Positions 1 through 9,055 of a DNA stretch of 64,000 bases are shown one piece after another (the first letter of the stretch is position 1; every line of letters starts with the position of its first letter). A model generated the notes under the pieces. It was given only the letters and a program-made list of their open reading frames with translations. It was not told the origin of the DNA and did not search any database. This stretch comes from Saccharospirillum salsuginis (lineage in GTDB: Bacteria; Pseudomonadota; Gammaproteobacteria; Pseudomonadales; Natronospirillaceae): contig NZ_BMXR01000005.1 of NCBI RefSeq assembly GCF_014651855.1, positions 307,550-371,549 of the forward strand. Reading direction: 5' to 3'. The position numbers were made by a program, and so were the translations under genes.

Positions 1-8
1 AGATAATA

Positions 9-1604
9 ATGAGAAAAGGTCTATCACTCTTCGCCGGGGCCGCCCTGGCCACCGCGATGGCCACTTCAGCAGCTGCAGACACCTTTGTGTACTGTTCAGA
101 GGGGAGTCCGGAAGGTTTCAACCCGGCGTTTTACACCTCGGGGACCACTTTCGACGCCTCTTCCCGCACTTTGTTCAATCGTCTCGTCGAATTCGAGCGC
201 GGCGAAACCAACATCGTGCCGGGGCTGGCTGAAAGCTGGGACATTTCCGATGACGGCCTGACCTACACCTTCCATCTGCGTGAGAACGTCAAGTTCCACC
301 AGCGCTCGGACTTCCGTCCGTCGCGGGACTTCAACGCCGAGGACGTGTTGTTCAGTTTCAACCGTCAGATGAACGAAAACCATCCTTATCATGAAGTCAG
401 CAACAAGGACTATGCCTATTTCGGTTACATGGGCATGGGCGAGGCGATCGAGTCCATCCGGGCGATCGACGACTACACCGTCGAGTTCAAGCTGAGCTCG
501 CCGAACGCCACCTTCCTGGCCAACCTGGCGATGGACTTCGCCTCCATTCACTCCGCCGAATACGCGGACGAAATGATGGAAGCGGGCACCCCGACCAAGG
601 TCGACCAGACCCCGATCGGTACCGGTCCGTTCATCCTGGCCCAGTATCGTAAAGACTCGCTGATTCGCTATGTGGCACACAACGCCTACTGGGAAGGCAA
701 GGCCGACATCGACCGTCTGGTCTTCTCCATCACCCCGGATGCCAGCGTTCGCTACGCCAAGCTGCGTGCCGGCGAATGTCACCACATGGTGTATCCGAAC
801 CCGGCCGATGTGGCTGAAATGCAGGACGACCCGAACATCAACGTTCTGTCCCAACCGGGCCTGAACGTGGGTTATCTGGCGTTCAACACCAACAAAGAAC
901 CGTTCGGTGACGAGCGGGTCCGTCAGGCGTTGAACATTGCCACCAACAAGGAAGCCATCCTGGAAGCCGTCTATCGCGGCGCCGGCCAGATCGCCAAGAA
1001 CCCGATCCCGCCGACCATGTGGTCCTACAACGAAGATGTGGTCGACTACGACTACGATACCGAGTACGCCAAGCAACTGCTGGCCGAAGCCGGTTACCCG
1101 GACGGTTTCGAAACCGACATCTGGGCCATGCCGGTTCAGCGTCCCTACAACCCGAACGCTCGCCGCATGGCGGAGCTGATTCAGGCTGACTGGGCGCGCA
1201 TCGGTGTCGAAGCCGAGATCGTCTCCTATGAGTGGGGCGAGTACCTCGAGCGCAGCCAGAACGGCGAGCATCAGACCATGATGCTGGGCTGGACCGGCGA
1301 CAACGGCGACCCGGACAACTTCCTCAACACCCTGCTGAGCTGCCAGGCCGCCGAAACCGGTGGTAACCGCGCTTTCTGGTGCAATGAGGAGTTCGACGGC
1401 CTGGTACAACAGGCTTTGCGGACGACCGATATGGAAGAGCGCACCGCTCTGTACGAGGAAGCCCAGGTTGTGTTCAAGGCGGATGCGCCCTGGATCACCA
1501 TCGCGCACTCCGTTGTATTCGAGCCGGTTCGCCCGGAAGTGAAAGGCTACAAGATGAGCCCGTTCGGTTCACACTACTTCTATGGCGTCAGCCTCGAAGA
1601 ATAA
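9..1604 (+). CDS. dppA: Periplasmic dipeptide/heme-binding protein DppA
   Basis: This is the periplasmic solute-binding component (SBP_bac_5 family) of a dipeptide ABC importer; E. coli DppA also carries heme. The 531-residue product has a signal peptide at residues 1-23 (basic MRKG, hydrophobic core, SAAA before D24). The mature start (TFVYCSEGSPEGFNP) and the blocks PIGTGPF, SITPDASVRYAKL and GWTGDNGDPDN match DppA as I remember it from enterobacteria almost word for word. It begins eight bases into the window, so its promoter lies outside. It is the first gene of dppABCDF, separated from dppB by 246 bases that hold a strong hairpin. The assignment to DppA rather than a general OppA-type protein rests on close sequence similarity and on the dppBCDF neighbours. 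Confidence 0.95.
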   Translation: MRKGLSLFAGAALATAMATSAAADTFVYCSEGSPEGFNPAFYTSGTTFDASSRTLFNRLVEFERGETNIVPGLAESWDISDDGLTYTFHLRENVKFHQRSDFRPSRDFNAEDVLFSFNRQMNENHPYHEVSNKDYAYFGYMGMGEAIESIRAIDDYTVEFKLSSPNATFLANLAMDFASIHSAEYADEMMEAGTPTKVDQTPIGTGPFILAQYRKDSLIRYVAHNAYWEGKADIDRLVFSITPDASVRYAKLRAGECHHMVYPNPADVAEMQDDPNINVLSQPGLNVGYLAFNTNKEPFGDERVRQALNIATNKEAILEAVYRGAGQIAKNPIPPTMWSYNEDVVDYDYDTEYAKQLLAEAGYPDGFETDIWAMPVQRPYNPNARRMAELIQADWARIGVEAEIVSYEWGEYLERSQNGEHQTMMLGWTGDNGDPDNFLNTLLSCQAAETGGNRAFWCNEEFDGLVQQALRTTDMEERTALYEEAQVVFKADAPWITIAHSVVFEPVRPEVKGYKMSPFGSHYFYGVSLEE

Positions 1605-1637
1605 GATCGTCCTGACCTCTCAGTGACGTTCCACCCC

Positions 1638-1670
1638 AGGGCGGCAGGCTACCTGCCGCCCTTTGTCGTT
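1638..1670 (+). terminator. Intercistronic hairpin after dppA
   Basis: A perfect 11-bp stem (AGGGCGGCAGG at 1638-1648, loop CTA, CCTGCCGCCCT at 1652-1662) is followed by TTGTCGTTT. It starts 33 bases after the dppA stop. It looks like a leaky intrinsic terminator or an mRNA 3'-end stabiliser, which would give more binding protein than permease. This arrangement is common in binding-protein transporter operons. Confidence 0.7.
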
Positions 1671-1850
1671 TCAGATCGGGCTTCGTGTAAAGGTGTCACC
1701 CCGGCTTGCCGGTTTCGGGTAGCCTGCGCGACCCAGTAACGGTCTTGACCGCTCAGTAATGCTGAACATGCTGGAATCGACGGTCCGCCAGGGTCGGTTC
1801 CAATCCCGGTACGGCTCCGTGCGCCCTATCCGGTAGGAGAGAAGAAATCG

Positions 1851-2861
1851 ATGTTATATTTCATTTTGCGCCGCATAGGCATGGTGATCCCTACGTTCAT
1901 CGGGGTCTCGCTGTTTGCCTTTGCACTGATTCACCTGATCCCCGGCGACCCGGTCACTGTCATGGGGGGCGAACGGGGGATGACCGCCACAGAGCGGGCT
2001 GAGTTGGAAGCCATGCTCGGGCTGGATAAACCCATCTGGGTACAATATTTCCAATACATCGGCAATGTCCTGCAGGGTGACCTGGGTACGTCCTACGTCT
2101 CCCGTGAACCGGTCATGTCCGAGTTCCTGACCCTGTTCCCGGCTACCATCGAGTTGACCGTGTGCGCGGCGATTTTCGCCTCCGTGGTCGGCTTGACTCT
2201 GGGCATTTTGGCCGCCGTACGCCGCGGTGGCCTGCTCGATCACACTGTCATGACCATTTCACTGACCGGCTACTCGATGCCCATCTTCTGGTGGGGGCTG
2301 CTGCTGATGCTGCTGTTCTCCGTCAACCTGGGTTGGACACCGGTCTCCGGCCGCATGGATGTCATCTACTGGATCGACGAAGTGACCGGTTTCATGCTGA
2401 TCGATACCCTGCTCTCCGATGAGGAAGGCGCCTTCACCGCCGCGGTGCAACACCTGATTCTGCCGTCCATCGTCCTCGGCACCATTCCCATGGCCGTCAT
2501 CGCCCGGATGACCCGCTCTTCCATGCTGGAAGTGCTCGGCGAAGACTACATCCGCACCGCCCGCGCAAAGGGCCTGTCCAAGCGTCGCATCATCGTCAAA
2601 CACGCCTTGCGAAACGCCCTGATCCCGGTCATCACCGTCATGGGGTTGCAGGTCGGACTGCTGCTCAGTGGCGCCATCCTGACAGAGACCATTTTCGCCT
2701 GGCCGGGCATCGGCAAATGGCTGGTGGAATCGATCAGCCGCCGCGACTATCCGGTGGTCCAGGGCGGCCTGCTGCTCATTGCCACCATCATCATTCTGGT
2801 CAACCTGCTGGTCGACCTGATGTACGGCGTGGTCAACCCGCGCGTGCGACACAGCAAGTAA
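1851..2861 (+). CDS. dppB: Dipeptide ABC transporter permease DppB
   Basis: One of the two inner-membrane permease subunits of the dipeptide importer (336 residues; E. coli DppB is about 339). The N-terminus MLYFILRRIGMVIPTFIG and the IHLIPGDPV block are typical of the DppB/OppB branch. The binding-protein-dependent transport domain carries the ATPase-docking EAA-type loop near RTARAKGLSKRRIIVKHALRNALIPV (about residues 236-262). Six hydrophobic segments can be followed. A purine-rich Shine-Dalgarno (AGGAGAGA, from 1835) precedes the ATG. It is followed by dppC after 10 bases. Confidence 0.95.
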   Translation: MLYFILRRIGMVIPTFIGVSLFAFALIHLIPGDPVTVMGGERGMTATERAELEAMLGLDKPIWVQYFQYIGNVLQGDLGTSYVSREPVMSEFLTLFPATIELTVCAAIFASVVGLTLGILAAVRRGGLLDHTVMTISLTGYSMPIFWWGLLLMLLFSVNLGWTPVSGRMDVIYWIDEVTGFMLIDTLLSDEEGAFTAAVQHLILPSIVLGTIPMAVIARMTRSSMLEVLGEDYIRTARAKGLSKRRIIVKHALRNALIPVITVMGLQVGLLLSGAILTETIFAWPGIGKWLVESISRRDYPVVQGGLLLIATIIILVNLLVDLMYGVVNPRVRHSK

Positions 2862-2871
2862 GGAGCCGGAC

Positions 2872-3756
2872 ATGACCCAACAACTTTCCGCTAAACCCAT
2901 GTCCCCGCTGGCCGAGTTCTGGTTCTATTTTTCCCAGAACCGGGGGGCCTTGGCCGGGTTGGCATTTGTCGTCTTTATCGTGTTGTTGGCCGTATTCGCC
3001 AACTTCATCGCCCCGCACCATCCGCATGAGCAGTTCCGCGACGCCATCCTGGTGCCGCCGGTCTGGGCCGAAGGTGGCATGAGTCAGTACTGGCTCGGTA
3101 CCGACGGCGTCGGGCGCGATATCCTGTCCCGCCTTATTCACGGTGCCCGTCTGTCGCTGTTGATTGGCCTGCTTATCGTAACCCTGTCGTTGATCATGGG
3201 TATCTGCCTGGGTTTGATCGCCGGCTATTTCGGCGGTTTTGTCGACACCGCCATTATGCGTTTCGCCGACATCCTGTTGTCCATGCCCGCCCTGTTGTTG
3301 GCCATCGCCATTGTCGCCATCCTCGGTCCGAGCATCGTCAACTCGAGCCTGGCACTCTCACTGGTCTATCTACCGCACTATGTGCGCCTGACCCGGGCAT
3401 CGGTCCTGTCTGAAATCAACAAGGACTATGTCGTGTCTTCCCGCGTGGCCGGTGCCGGTTCATTAAGACTGATGTTCATCACCATTCTGCCGAACTGCCT
3501 GGCGCCGCTGATCGTGCAGGCGACACTCGGTTTCTCCAACGCCATTTTGGACATGGCGGCCCTCGGTTTCCTGGGTCTCGGGGCCCAACCGCCCCTGCCG
3601 GAATGGGGTTCCATGCTGGCAACCGCGCGTGAGTTCATTCAGAGCGCCTGGTGGGTTGTGACCTTCCCCGGCCTGATCATCCTGCTGACCGTACTCGCGT
3701 TCAACCTCATGGGCGACGGTCTGCGTGATGCGCTCGATCCGAAACTGAAGCAATAG
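2872..3756 (+). CDS. dppC: Dipeptide ABC transporter permease DppC
   Basis: Second permease subunit (294 residues). It has the N-terminal OppC-type segment with one membrane helix (about 24-48), the block WLGTDGVGRDILSRLIHGARLSL characteristic of DppC/OppC, five further hydrophobic helices, and the EAA-type loop around SSRVAGAGSLRLMFITILPN. It starts 10 bases after dppB with AAGGAG upstream and ends 9 bases before dppD, so it is plainly part of one operon. Confidence 0.95.
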   Translation: MTQQLSAKPMSPLAEFWFYFSQNRGALAGLAFVVFIVLLAVFANFIAPHHPHEQFRDAILVPPVWAEGGMSQYWLGTDGVGRDILSRLIHGARLSLLIGLLIVTLSLIMGICLGLIAGYFGGFVDTAIMRFADILLSMPALLLAIAIVAILGPSIVNSSLALSLVYLPHYVRLTRASVLSEINKDYVVSSRVAGAGSLRLMFITILPNCLAPLIVQATLGFSNAILDMAALGFLGLGAQPPLPEWGSMLATAREFIQSAWWVVTFPGLIILLTVLAFNLMGDGLRDALDPKLKQ

Positions 3757-3765
3757 GAAACCGAC

Positions 3766-4758
3766 ATGACCAACGACAAGAAATTGCTGTCCGTGAACAA
3801 CCTGTCGGTCACGTTCGGCACCGGCGACAATCCATTCACAGCGGTCGATCGGATCAGTTACGACGTGGACGCCGGCGAGGTGCTCGGCATCGTCGGGGAA
3901 TCCGGATCGGGCAAGAGTGTGTCTTCGCTGGCCTTGATGGGCCTGATCGATTTCCCCGGCAAAGTCCGCGCCGACTCACTGACTTTCGAGCACACCAACC
4001 TGATCGGATTGAGCGAGAATGCGCGCCGCAAGATCACCGGCGATGAAATCGCCATGATCTTCCAGGACCCGATGACCTCGCTGAACCCGAGCTTCACGGT
4101 CGGCAACCAGATCATGGAAGCCATTGAAGTCCATCAGGGTGGCAGCAAGAAGGAACGCCGCGCCAAGGCGATCGATTTGCTGCAGCAGGTGGGCATTCCG
4201 GCCCCCGAGAGCCGCATCGACAGTTACCCGCACCAGCTCTCCGGTGGCATGAGCCAACGCGTGATGATCGCCATGGCCATCGCCTGCGACCCGAAATTGC
4301 TGATCGCGGACGAACCGACCACGGCTTTGGACGTGACCATTCAGGCTCAGATCATCGAATTGCTGCTCAAGTTGCAACGCGAGAAGAACATGGGCCTGAT
4401 CCTGATCACCCATGACCTGGCTCTGGTCGCCGAGGCGGCGGACCGGGTGGTGGTCATGTACGCCGGTCAGATTGTTGAAACCGGACCGGCGAACGAGATC
4501 TTCAAGGCCCCGCGCCACCCCTATACCCAGGCATTGATGAACTCGTTGCCGGAATCCGCCGAGGGCCACGACCGTCTGAAGGCGTTGCCGGGCGTGGTAC
4601 CGGGGGCGCTGGACCGGCCGCAGGGATGCTTGCTGAACCCGCGCTGCCCCTACGCCACCGACCGTTGCCGGGTCGAGGAACCCGGTTACTACGGCCCCGA
4701 GGGGCGTCAGTCGAAGTGTTTTTACCCCCTGGACGATAATGGGAGACCGACTCAATGA
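3766..4758 (+). CDS. dppD: Dipeptide ABC transporter ATPase DppD
   Basis: First of two ATPases powering the dipeptide importer (330 residues). Walker A GESGSGKS sits at residues 44-51, the ABC signature LSGGMSQRV lies in the middle, and Walker B is [12 protein letters not shown]. The C-terminal oligopeptide/dipeptide extension carries the cysteine-rich segment [15 protein letters not shown] that is typical of DppD/OppD proteins. The stop overlaps the dppF start by four bases (ATGA), indicating translational coupling. Confidence 0.95.
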   Translation: MTNDKKLLSVNNLSVTFGTGDNPFTAVDRISYDVDAGEVLGIVGESGSGKSVSSLALMGLIDFPGKVRADSLTFEHTNLIGLSENARRKITGDEIAMIFQDPMTSLNPSFTVGNQIMEAIEVHQGGSKKERRAKAIDLLQQVGIPAPESRIDSYPHQLSGGMSQRVMIAMAIACDPKLLIADEPTTALDVTIQAQIIELLLKLQREKNMGLILITHDLALVAEAADRVVVMYAGQIVETGPANEIFKAPRHPYTQALMNSLPESAEGHDRLKALPGVVPGALDRPQGCLLNPRCPYATDRCRVEEPGYYGPEGRQSKCFYPLDDNGRPTQ

Positions 4759-5768
4759 CGGAACAACGTACCCAACCCATCATGAGTGGGATCGGCCTGA
4801 AACAGTACTATCAGGTCAGCCAGGGTTTCATGAAACCGAAAGGCACAGTCAAGGCGCTCGACGGGATCGATTTTTCGGTCGAAGCCGGCAAGACACTGGC
4901 GGTGGTCGGCGAGTCCGGCTGCGGCAAGTCGACGTTGGCGCGGTTGCTGACGATGATCGAGCGGCCGACGACCGGCGAGCTGAATTTCGACGGCACGAAC
5001 CTGCTCACGCTCGACCGGGAAACGGCCAGGGAGTTACGCCAGCGTATCCAGATCATTTTCCAGAACCCCTATGGTTCGCTGAACCCGCGCAAGAAAGTCG
5101 GCACCATCCTGGAAGAACCGCTGGTGATCAACACCAAACTGTCCAAGGAAGAGCGTAAGGAAAAGGCGATCAGCCTGTTGCAGAAGGTGGGTCTGAAACC
5201 GGAACACTACGACCGCTACCCGCACATGTTCTCCGGTGGCCAGCGCCAGCGCATCGCCATTGCTCGTGGCCTGATGATGAACCCCAAGGTTGTTGTCGCG
5301 GACGAGCCGGTCTCGGCTCTGGATGTATCGGTCCAGGCCCAGGTGCTGAACCTGATGATGGATCTGCAGAAAGAACTCGGGCTGGCTTATGTATTCATCT
5401 CCCACGACCTGTCCGTGGTGGAGCACATCGCCGACAAGGTGCTGGTGATGTATCTGGGCAAGGTGGTGGAATACGGTTCGACCGAGCAGATCTTCGGTAC
5501 GCCTCAGCACCCCTATACCCGGGCCTTGCTGTCCTCGACGCCGCGCATCGATCCGGAACACCGCATCGAAAAGATCCGGCTTCAGGGCGAGCTGCCGTCA
5601 CCGCTCAACCCGCCCAGTGGCTGCGCCTTCCACGGCCGCTGCGAGTTCGCCAACGATCGCTGCCGGGTGGAGACACCCCAGTTGATCGCTCGCGAAGGCG
5701 CGGCCTCGGTCGCCTGTTTCGGTGTGGATGAAGGGCGCCTGCCCTACCTGTCCGCCCGTGTGGGCTAG
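4755..5768 (+). CDS. dppF: Dipeptide ABC transporter ATPase DppF
   Basis: Second ATPase of the dipeptide importer (337 residues). Walker A is GESGCGKST (about residues 53-61), the signature is [15 protein letters not shown], and Walker B is [14 protein letters not shown]. The C-terminal extension again shows the four-cysteine pattern ([15 protein letters not shown]). The ATG overlaps the dppD stop by four bases. It is the last gene of the operon; an inverted repeat of the dispersed family follows from 5818. Confidence 0.95.
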   Translation: MTEQRTQPIMSGIGLKQYYQVSQGFMKPKGTVKALDGIDFSVEAGKTLAVVGESGCGKSTLARLLTMIERPTTGELNFDGTNLLTLDRETARELRQRIQIIFQNPYGSLNPRKKVGTILEEPLVINTKLSKEERKEKAISLLQKVGLKPEHYDRYPHMFSGGQRQRIAIARGLMMNPKVVVADEPVSALDVSVQAQVLNLMMDLQKELGLAYVFISHDLSVVEHIADKVLVMYLGKVVEYGSTEQIFGTPQHPYTRALLSSTPRIDPEHRIEKIRLQGELPSPLNPPSGCAFHGRCEFANDRCRVETPQLIAREGAASVACFGVDEGRLPYLSARVG

Positions 5769-5817
5769 CCGGTTAACCCCCAAAGGTTCGGAGTTCGCTG
5801 ACCAGACGAGCGGCGGA

Positions 5818-5914
5818 TGCCGGGTATACCCCTGAGGGGAAGTCCGCAACATGGATGTTGCGGTCTAGGTTCCATGGATGGATTTACACCGGCCCCGCAG
5901 GGGTATACCCGGCA
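5818..5914. repeat. Dispersed structured repeat, family A, copy 1
   Basis: Inverted repeat with perfect 17-base outer arms (TGCCGGGTATACCCCTG at 5818-5834 and its complement at 5898-5914). Inside is a second perfect hairpin, CCGCAACAT-GG-ATGTTGCGG (5844-5863), and the core TCCATGGATGGATTTACACCGG. It lies between dppF and the convergent lpoP-like gene. The same architecture recurs about ten times in this window with different arm sequences. Confidence 0.85.
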
Positions 5915-5963
5915 GCCGAAGCGTGCCACCGCCTCCCGGCCGACCCAAACTCCGAAACTTGGG

Positions 5964-6482
5964 TCAGCAGTATCCGAGCGCGCAGGCCCGTTCGCGGGCT
6001 TCGCGCGCGCCGGACATGTCCCCCTGCCCGGAGCGGGCCTGGGCGGTCGCCCGCCACAATGAGGCTTCCAGCTCGGGATCGTCGGCCACCAGTGACAACC
6101 CCTTGGCCGCCACCTGCTCCGCTTCGGCGAAGCGCTCCTGCCCCAGCCGGACTTCGGCGATCTGGTGATAAAGTTCGGCCTTTGAGGCATCGATACGCAG
6201 TGCCCGTTCCAGCAGTCCGGCGGCCGCTTCCCATTCTCCGACGGCCTGCTGTTCCCAGGCTTCCCGACGCAGGCCGGCCACCACGTCTCCGCTGTCCATT
6301 GCGGGTTCCGATGTTTCCGTACGGGCCGGCGACTCCGGTTTGCCGCCGGTATCCGGACGAAACGGGTCGCTGGATTGAGTGGCGCAGCCAACCAATATCA
6401 GACCGCTCAGCATCAAGGCACCGGGGGTGGCAAGCCACCGGCGGACTTGGGTGTGTCTCAGTTGAACAGGCGTTGCCACCAT
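5964..6482 (-). CDS. TPR lipoprotein, probable PBP1b activator (LpoP-like)
   Basis: A 172-residue predicted lipoprotein. A hydrophobic segment ends in the lipobox LVGC with the acylated cysteine at residue 33, followed by a Pro/Ser/Thr-rich linker and two to three tetratricopeptide-like helical pairs (about 68-165: AWEQQAVGEWEAAAGLLERAL, AELYHQIAEVRLGQERFAEAEQ). It overlaps the end of the PBP1b gene by 25 bases and is co-transcribed with it. In Pseudomonas aeruginosa a TPR lipoprotein called LpoP, encoded beside PBP1b, activates that synthase, replacing E. coli LpoB. The same role here is an inference from architecture and position. It could otherwise be an unrelated TPR lipoprotein. Confidence 0.75.
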   Translation of the reverse strand: MVATPVQLRHTQVRRWLATPGALMLSGLILVGCATQSSDPFRPDTGGKPESPARTETSEPAMDSGDVVAGLRREAWEQQAVGEWEAAAGLLERALRIDASKAELYHQIAEVRLGQERFAEAEQVAAKGLSLVADDPELEASLWRATAQARSGQGDMSGAREARERACALGYC

Positions 6483-8845
6483 GAATCGTCCTCCTCACCC
6501 TCGGTTTGTGTATCCGCCCCGGCATCGCACCGCGAACGGCCGTTGGGCGCCGTACCTTTGATGAATGGCACCGGACGGGCCCCGTCACAGCGTTCCGACA
6601 CCACCGCGCCCTGGGCGTTGACTGGCAGCCATTCGACATTGGCCGGTTGGCCGCGCCTTTCCTGTACCGGATTCAGGGCCTGCATGATGTCCGCCCATAC
6701 CGGCAAGGCACCGGTCGAGCCCGTCAACGGCGTGGGTTCGTTGCCATCGCGGCCGACCCAGACGACCGCCTGGCGGTCGCCGCTGTAGCCGGCGAACCAG
6801 GCATCGCGATTGTCGTCCGTGGTGCCGGTCTTGCCGGCCAGCCACCAATGCTCGGGCAATCGCCAGCGCAGGCTCCGCGCCGTGCCCTGACGGGTCACCT
6901 CATGCAAGGCTTCCTGCAACAGGAAAACCTGCTCGGGGCGAAAACGATTCTCCACGCTCAGGTCGTAGCGCTGCAATACGCCGTCCTCGGGATGGACCAC
7001 GGCGCGAATGGCATTCAGCGGGGTGTAGAAGCCATTGCCGGCGATGGTCTGGAAATACTGCGCTACCTGCATCGGCGACAGTCCGTGGGCGCCCAGCATC
7101 ACCGACGGCACCGCCGGCGGCCGCTCATCGACCCCGAGCCGGTCGATGACATCGAACACCTCGGCCAGACCCACGGTCATGCCGAGCCGGGCCGTGGCCT
7201 GGTTGTAGCTGTTGACCAGGGCATCCATCAGCAGCGGAGTGCCGTGCGAGGTCTTGTCGTAATTACGAGGCTGCCAGAGTTTGCCGTCTTCGGCCGTGAC
7301 CGTGACCTCGGCATCGCTTATCGGCGTGGCCAGTGTATAGCCCTGCTCCAGCGCCGCGAGATAGACCGCCGGTTTCATCAGGGAGCCTACCGGCCGACGT
7401 GCGTCCAGCGCCCGGTTGAAGCCCGCCAGTTCCGGTTTCCGACCACCGAGCAGGGCAAGCACATCACCGGTCGACGGGCGGGTGACCACGGCGGCGGCCT
7501 CGAGATCGCCGGCTTGCAGGCCGTGCTGCCGCTCAATCTCGGCCAGCTTGGCCGGTACACGCTGTTCCAGACTGTTCTGGGCCAGCGGGTTAAGTGTGGT
7601 GAAGACGGTCAGCCCTTCGGCCAACAAGTCCTCCTTACGGTAGCCTTCGGCCAGTTGGCGGCGAACCAGATCCATAAAGGCCGGATAACTCGCCTGACCC
7701 GGCACCGCGCTGACATCCAATGGCTGGCGCGTGGCGTGCTCATAGTCCGCCTGGGAGATCACCCCGGCCTCGCGCCAGACGCGAAGAACGACATTGCGCC
7801 GTTGAATGGCCCGTTCCGGGTTACGGCGCGGATTGTAATAGGACGGCCCCTTGATCAGCCCGACCAACATGGCCTGCTGGTGAATATCGAGCGACGGCAA
7901 TGGCGACCCGAAAAAGAACTGGGCGCCCAGCCCGAAGCCGTTGATCGAGCGTCGGCCCTGCTGGCCGATGTAGACCTCGTTCAGGTAGGTCTCGAGTATG
8001 GCCTCCTTGTCGTAATGCGCCTCGAGCAGCAACGCCATCAAGGCCTCGTTGGCCTTTCGCCACAAGGTCTGATCCGGCGACAAATAGAGATTCTTGACCA
8101 GTTGCTGCGTCAATGTGCTGCCGCCCTGCTCGATCGACCCGGAGGTCACATTGGCCCACAGGGCCCGGGCGATACCGACGATGGAAATGCCGTGGTGATC
8201 CAGAAAGTGCTGGTCCTCCACCGCGATCAGGCCCGCCACCAGGGTGGGCGGCACGGTTTCGAGCGACACCAGAATCCGGTCTTCGCTGACCCCCGGGTAG
8301 ATCTGGCCAATGAACAGGGGATCCAGCCGCGCCAGCAGGACGGCTGAACCGTCCGGCTCGCTGACCCGATTCACACTGCCCTGGCTGAAGTCCAGCAACA
8401 ACCGACGCGCCGGTTCTGCCCCGTCCCAGAACTCAAAGCCCCGGGTATGGACTTCGATGGTCTGGCCGGTACGCCGATAGCGTCCCGGCTGGTTGACCCG
8501 GCTGGACGACCGATAGCCGAGATCGTCCAGCAGGATCTCGACTCGGTCGGCGCTGACCGGTGCGCCTGCGTAAAGATCCTGCGCCTCGCTGTAGACCCGG
8601 GCGGGAATGGAGAAGCGCTGGCCGTCGAAGCCGTCGCGCACCACTGCATTCAGGTAGAACATCCACACCACCAGCACCGCCAGGCCCAGCAGGCCCACCT
8701 GGAACAGGCGCCAGCGCACCATCCGCCAGCGGCTCGATGACCGTTTGCGGGTGCGTTTCGAAGTGGTGCGGCGTCCTTTGGACGCGGGCGTCCGGCGCGC
8801 CGGACGTTTCGGGCTGCGACGTTTGGGAGATTGGGATTTTGTCAT
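6458..8845 (-). CDS. mrcB: Penicillin-binding protein 1B (bifunctional murein synthase)
   Basis: Class A PBP that polymerises and cross-links peptidoglycan at the inner membrane (795 residues). A very basic cytoplasmic tail (1-47) precedes one transmembrane helix (about 48-66) and a UB2H-type segment (about 75-160). The GT51 glycosyltransferase domain has the catalytic Glu in AVEDQHF (E210) and the block GGSTLTQQLVKNL. The transpeptidase domain has SLMK (nucleophile S488, K491), SYN (546-548) and KTGTT (from 672). The UB2H region and length favour PBP1b over PBP1a. It is followed by, and overlaps, the TPR lipoprotein gene. Confidence 0.95.
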   Translation of the reverse strand: MTKSQSPKRRSPKRPARRTPASKGRRTTSKRTRKRSSSRWRMVRWRLFQVGLLGLAVLVVWMFYLNAVVRDGFDGQRFSIPARVYSEAQDLYAGAPVSADRVEILLDDLGYRSSSRVNQPGRYRRTGQTIEVHTRGFEFWDGAEPARRLLLDFSQGSVNRVSEPDGSAVLLARLDPLFIGQIYPGVSEDRILVSLETVPPTLVAGLIAVEDQHFLDHHGISIVGIARALWANVTSGSIEQGGSTLTQQLVKNLYLSPDQTLWRKANEALMALLLEAHYDKEAILETYLNEVYIGQQGRRSINGFGLGAQFFFGSPLPSLDIHQQAMLVGLIKGPSYYNPRRNPERAIQRRNVVLRVWREAGVISQADYEHATRQPLDVSAVPGQASYPAFMDLVRRQLAEGYRKEDLLAEGLTVFTTLNPLAQNSLEQRVPAKLAEIERQHGLQAGDLEAAAVVTRPSTGDVLALLGGRKPELAGFNRALDARRPVGSLMKPAVYLAALEQGYTLATPISDAEVTVTAEDGKLWQPRNYDKTSHGTPLLMDALVNSYNQATARLGMTVGLAEVFDVIDRLGVDERPPAVPSVMLGAHGLSPMQVAQYFQTIAGNGFYTPLNAIRAVVHPEDGVLQRYDLSVENRFRPEQVFLLQEALHEVTRQGTARSLRWRLPEHWWLAGKTGTTDDNRDAWFAGYSGDRQAVVWVGRDGNEPTPLTGSTGALPVWADIMQALNPVQERRGQPANVEWLPVNAQGAVVSERCDGARPVPFIKGTAPNGRSRCDAGADTQTEGEEDDSWWQRLFN

Positions 8846-8978
8846 GGGGCGGGATTATAGGGGCGAGAGTGGCCTTTTGTCTTTTACCGACTGCGCAGAC
8901 TTCTGTTGGGGAATGGTAAGGCAGGGGCGACTGTTTATTCACCTATACTGTGTAACAGCGATCCTTCGCCGAACCTGA

Positions 8979-8996
8979 TTTGACCCCTTGGTCAAA
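8979..8996. promoter_or_regulatory. Palindrome in the mrcB/kinase intergenic region
   Basis: TTTGACC-CCTT-GGTCAAA, 7-base perfect arms with a 4-base centre, lies 60 bases upstream of the PfkB kinase start and about 133 bases upstream of mrcB on the other strand. It could be a regulator binding site for either divergent gene. No cognate protein can be named from the sequence. Confidence 0.35.
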
Positions 8997-9055
8997 ATGA
9001 ATACACTCCGCAGCCTTTCACCGCTTGGGTCAACCGCCGGGAGTAATCAGCGCTC

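Noticed and set aside
96..1508. Long open frame on the minus strand opposite dppA (470 codons)
   Set aside because: Shadow frame of a GC-rich gene. dppA on the other strand is unmistakable, and the antisense product has low-complexity composition and no recognisable domain.
6506..8347. 613-codon plus-strand frame across mrcB
   Set aside because: Antisense shadow; PBP1b motifs on the minus strand are complete.
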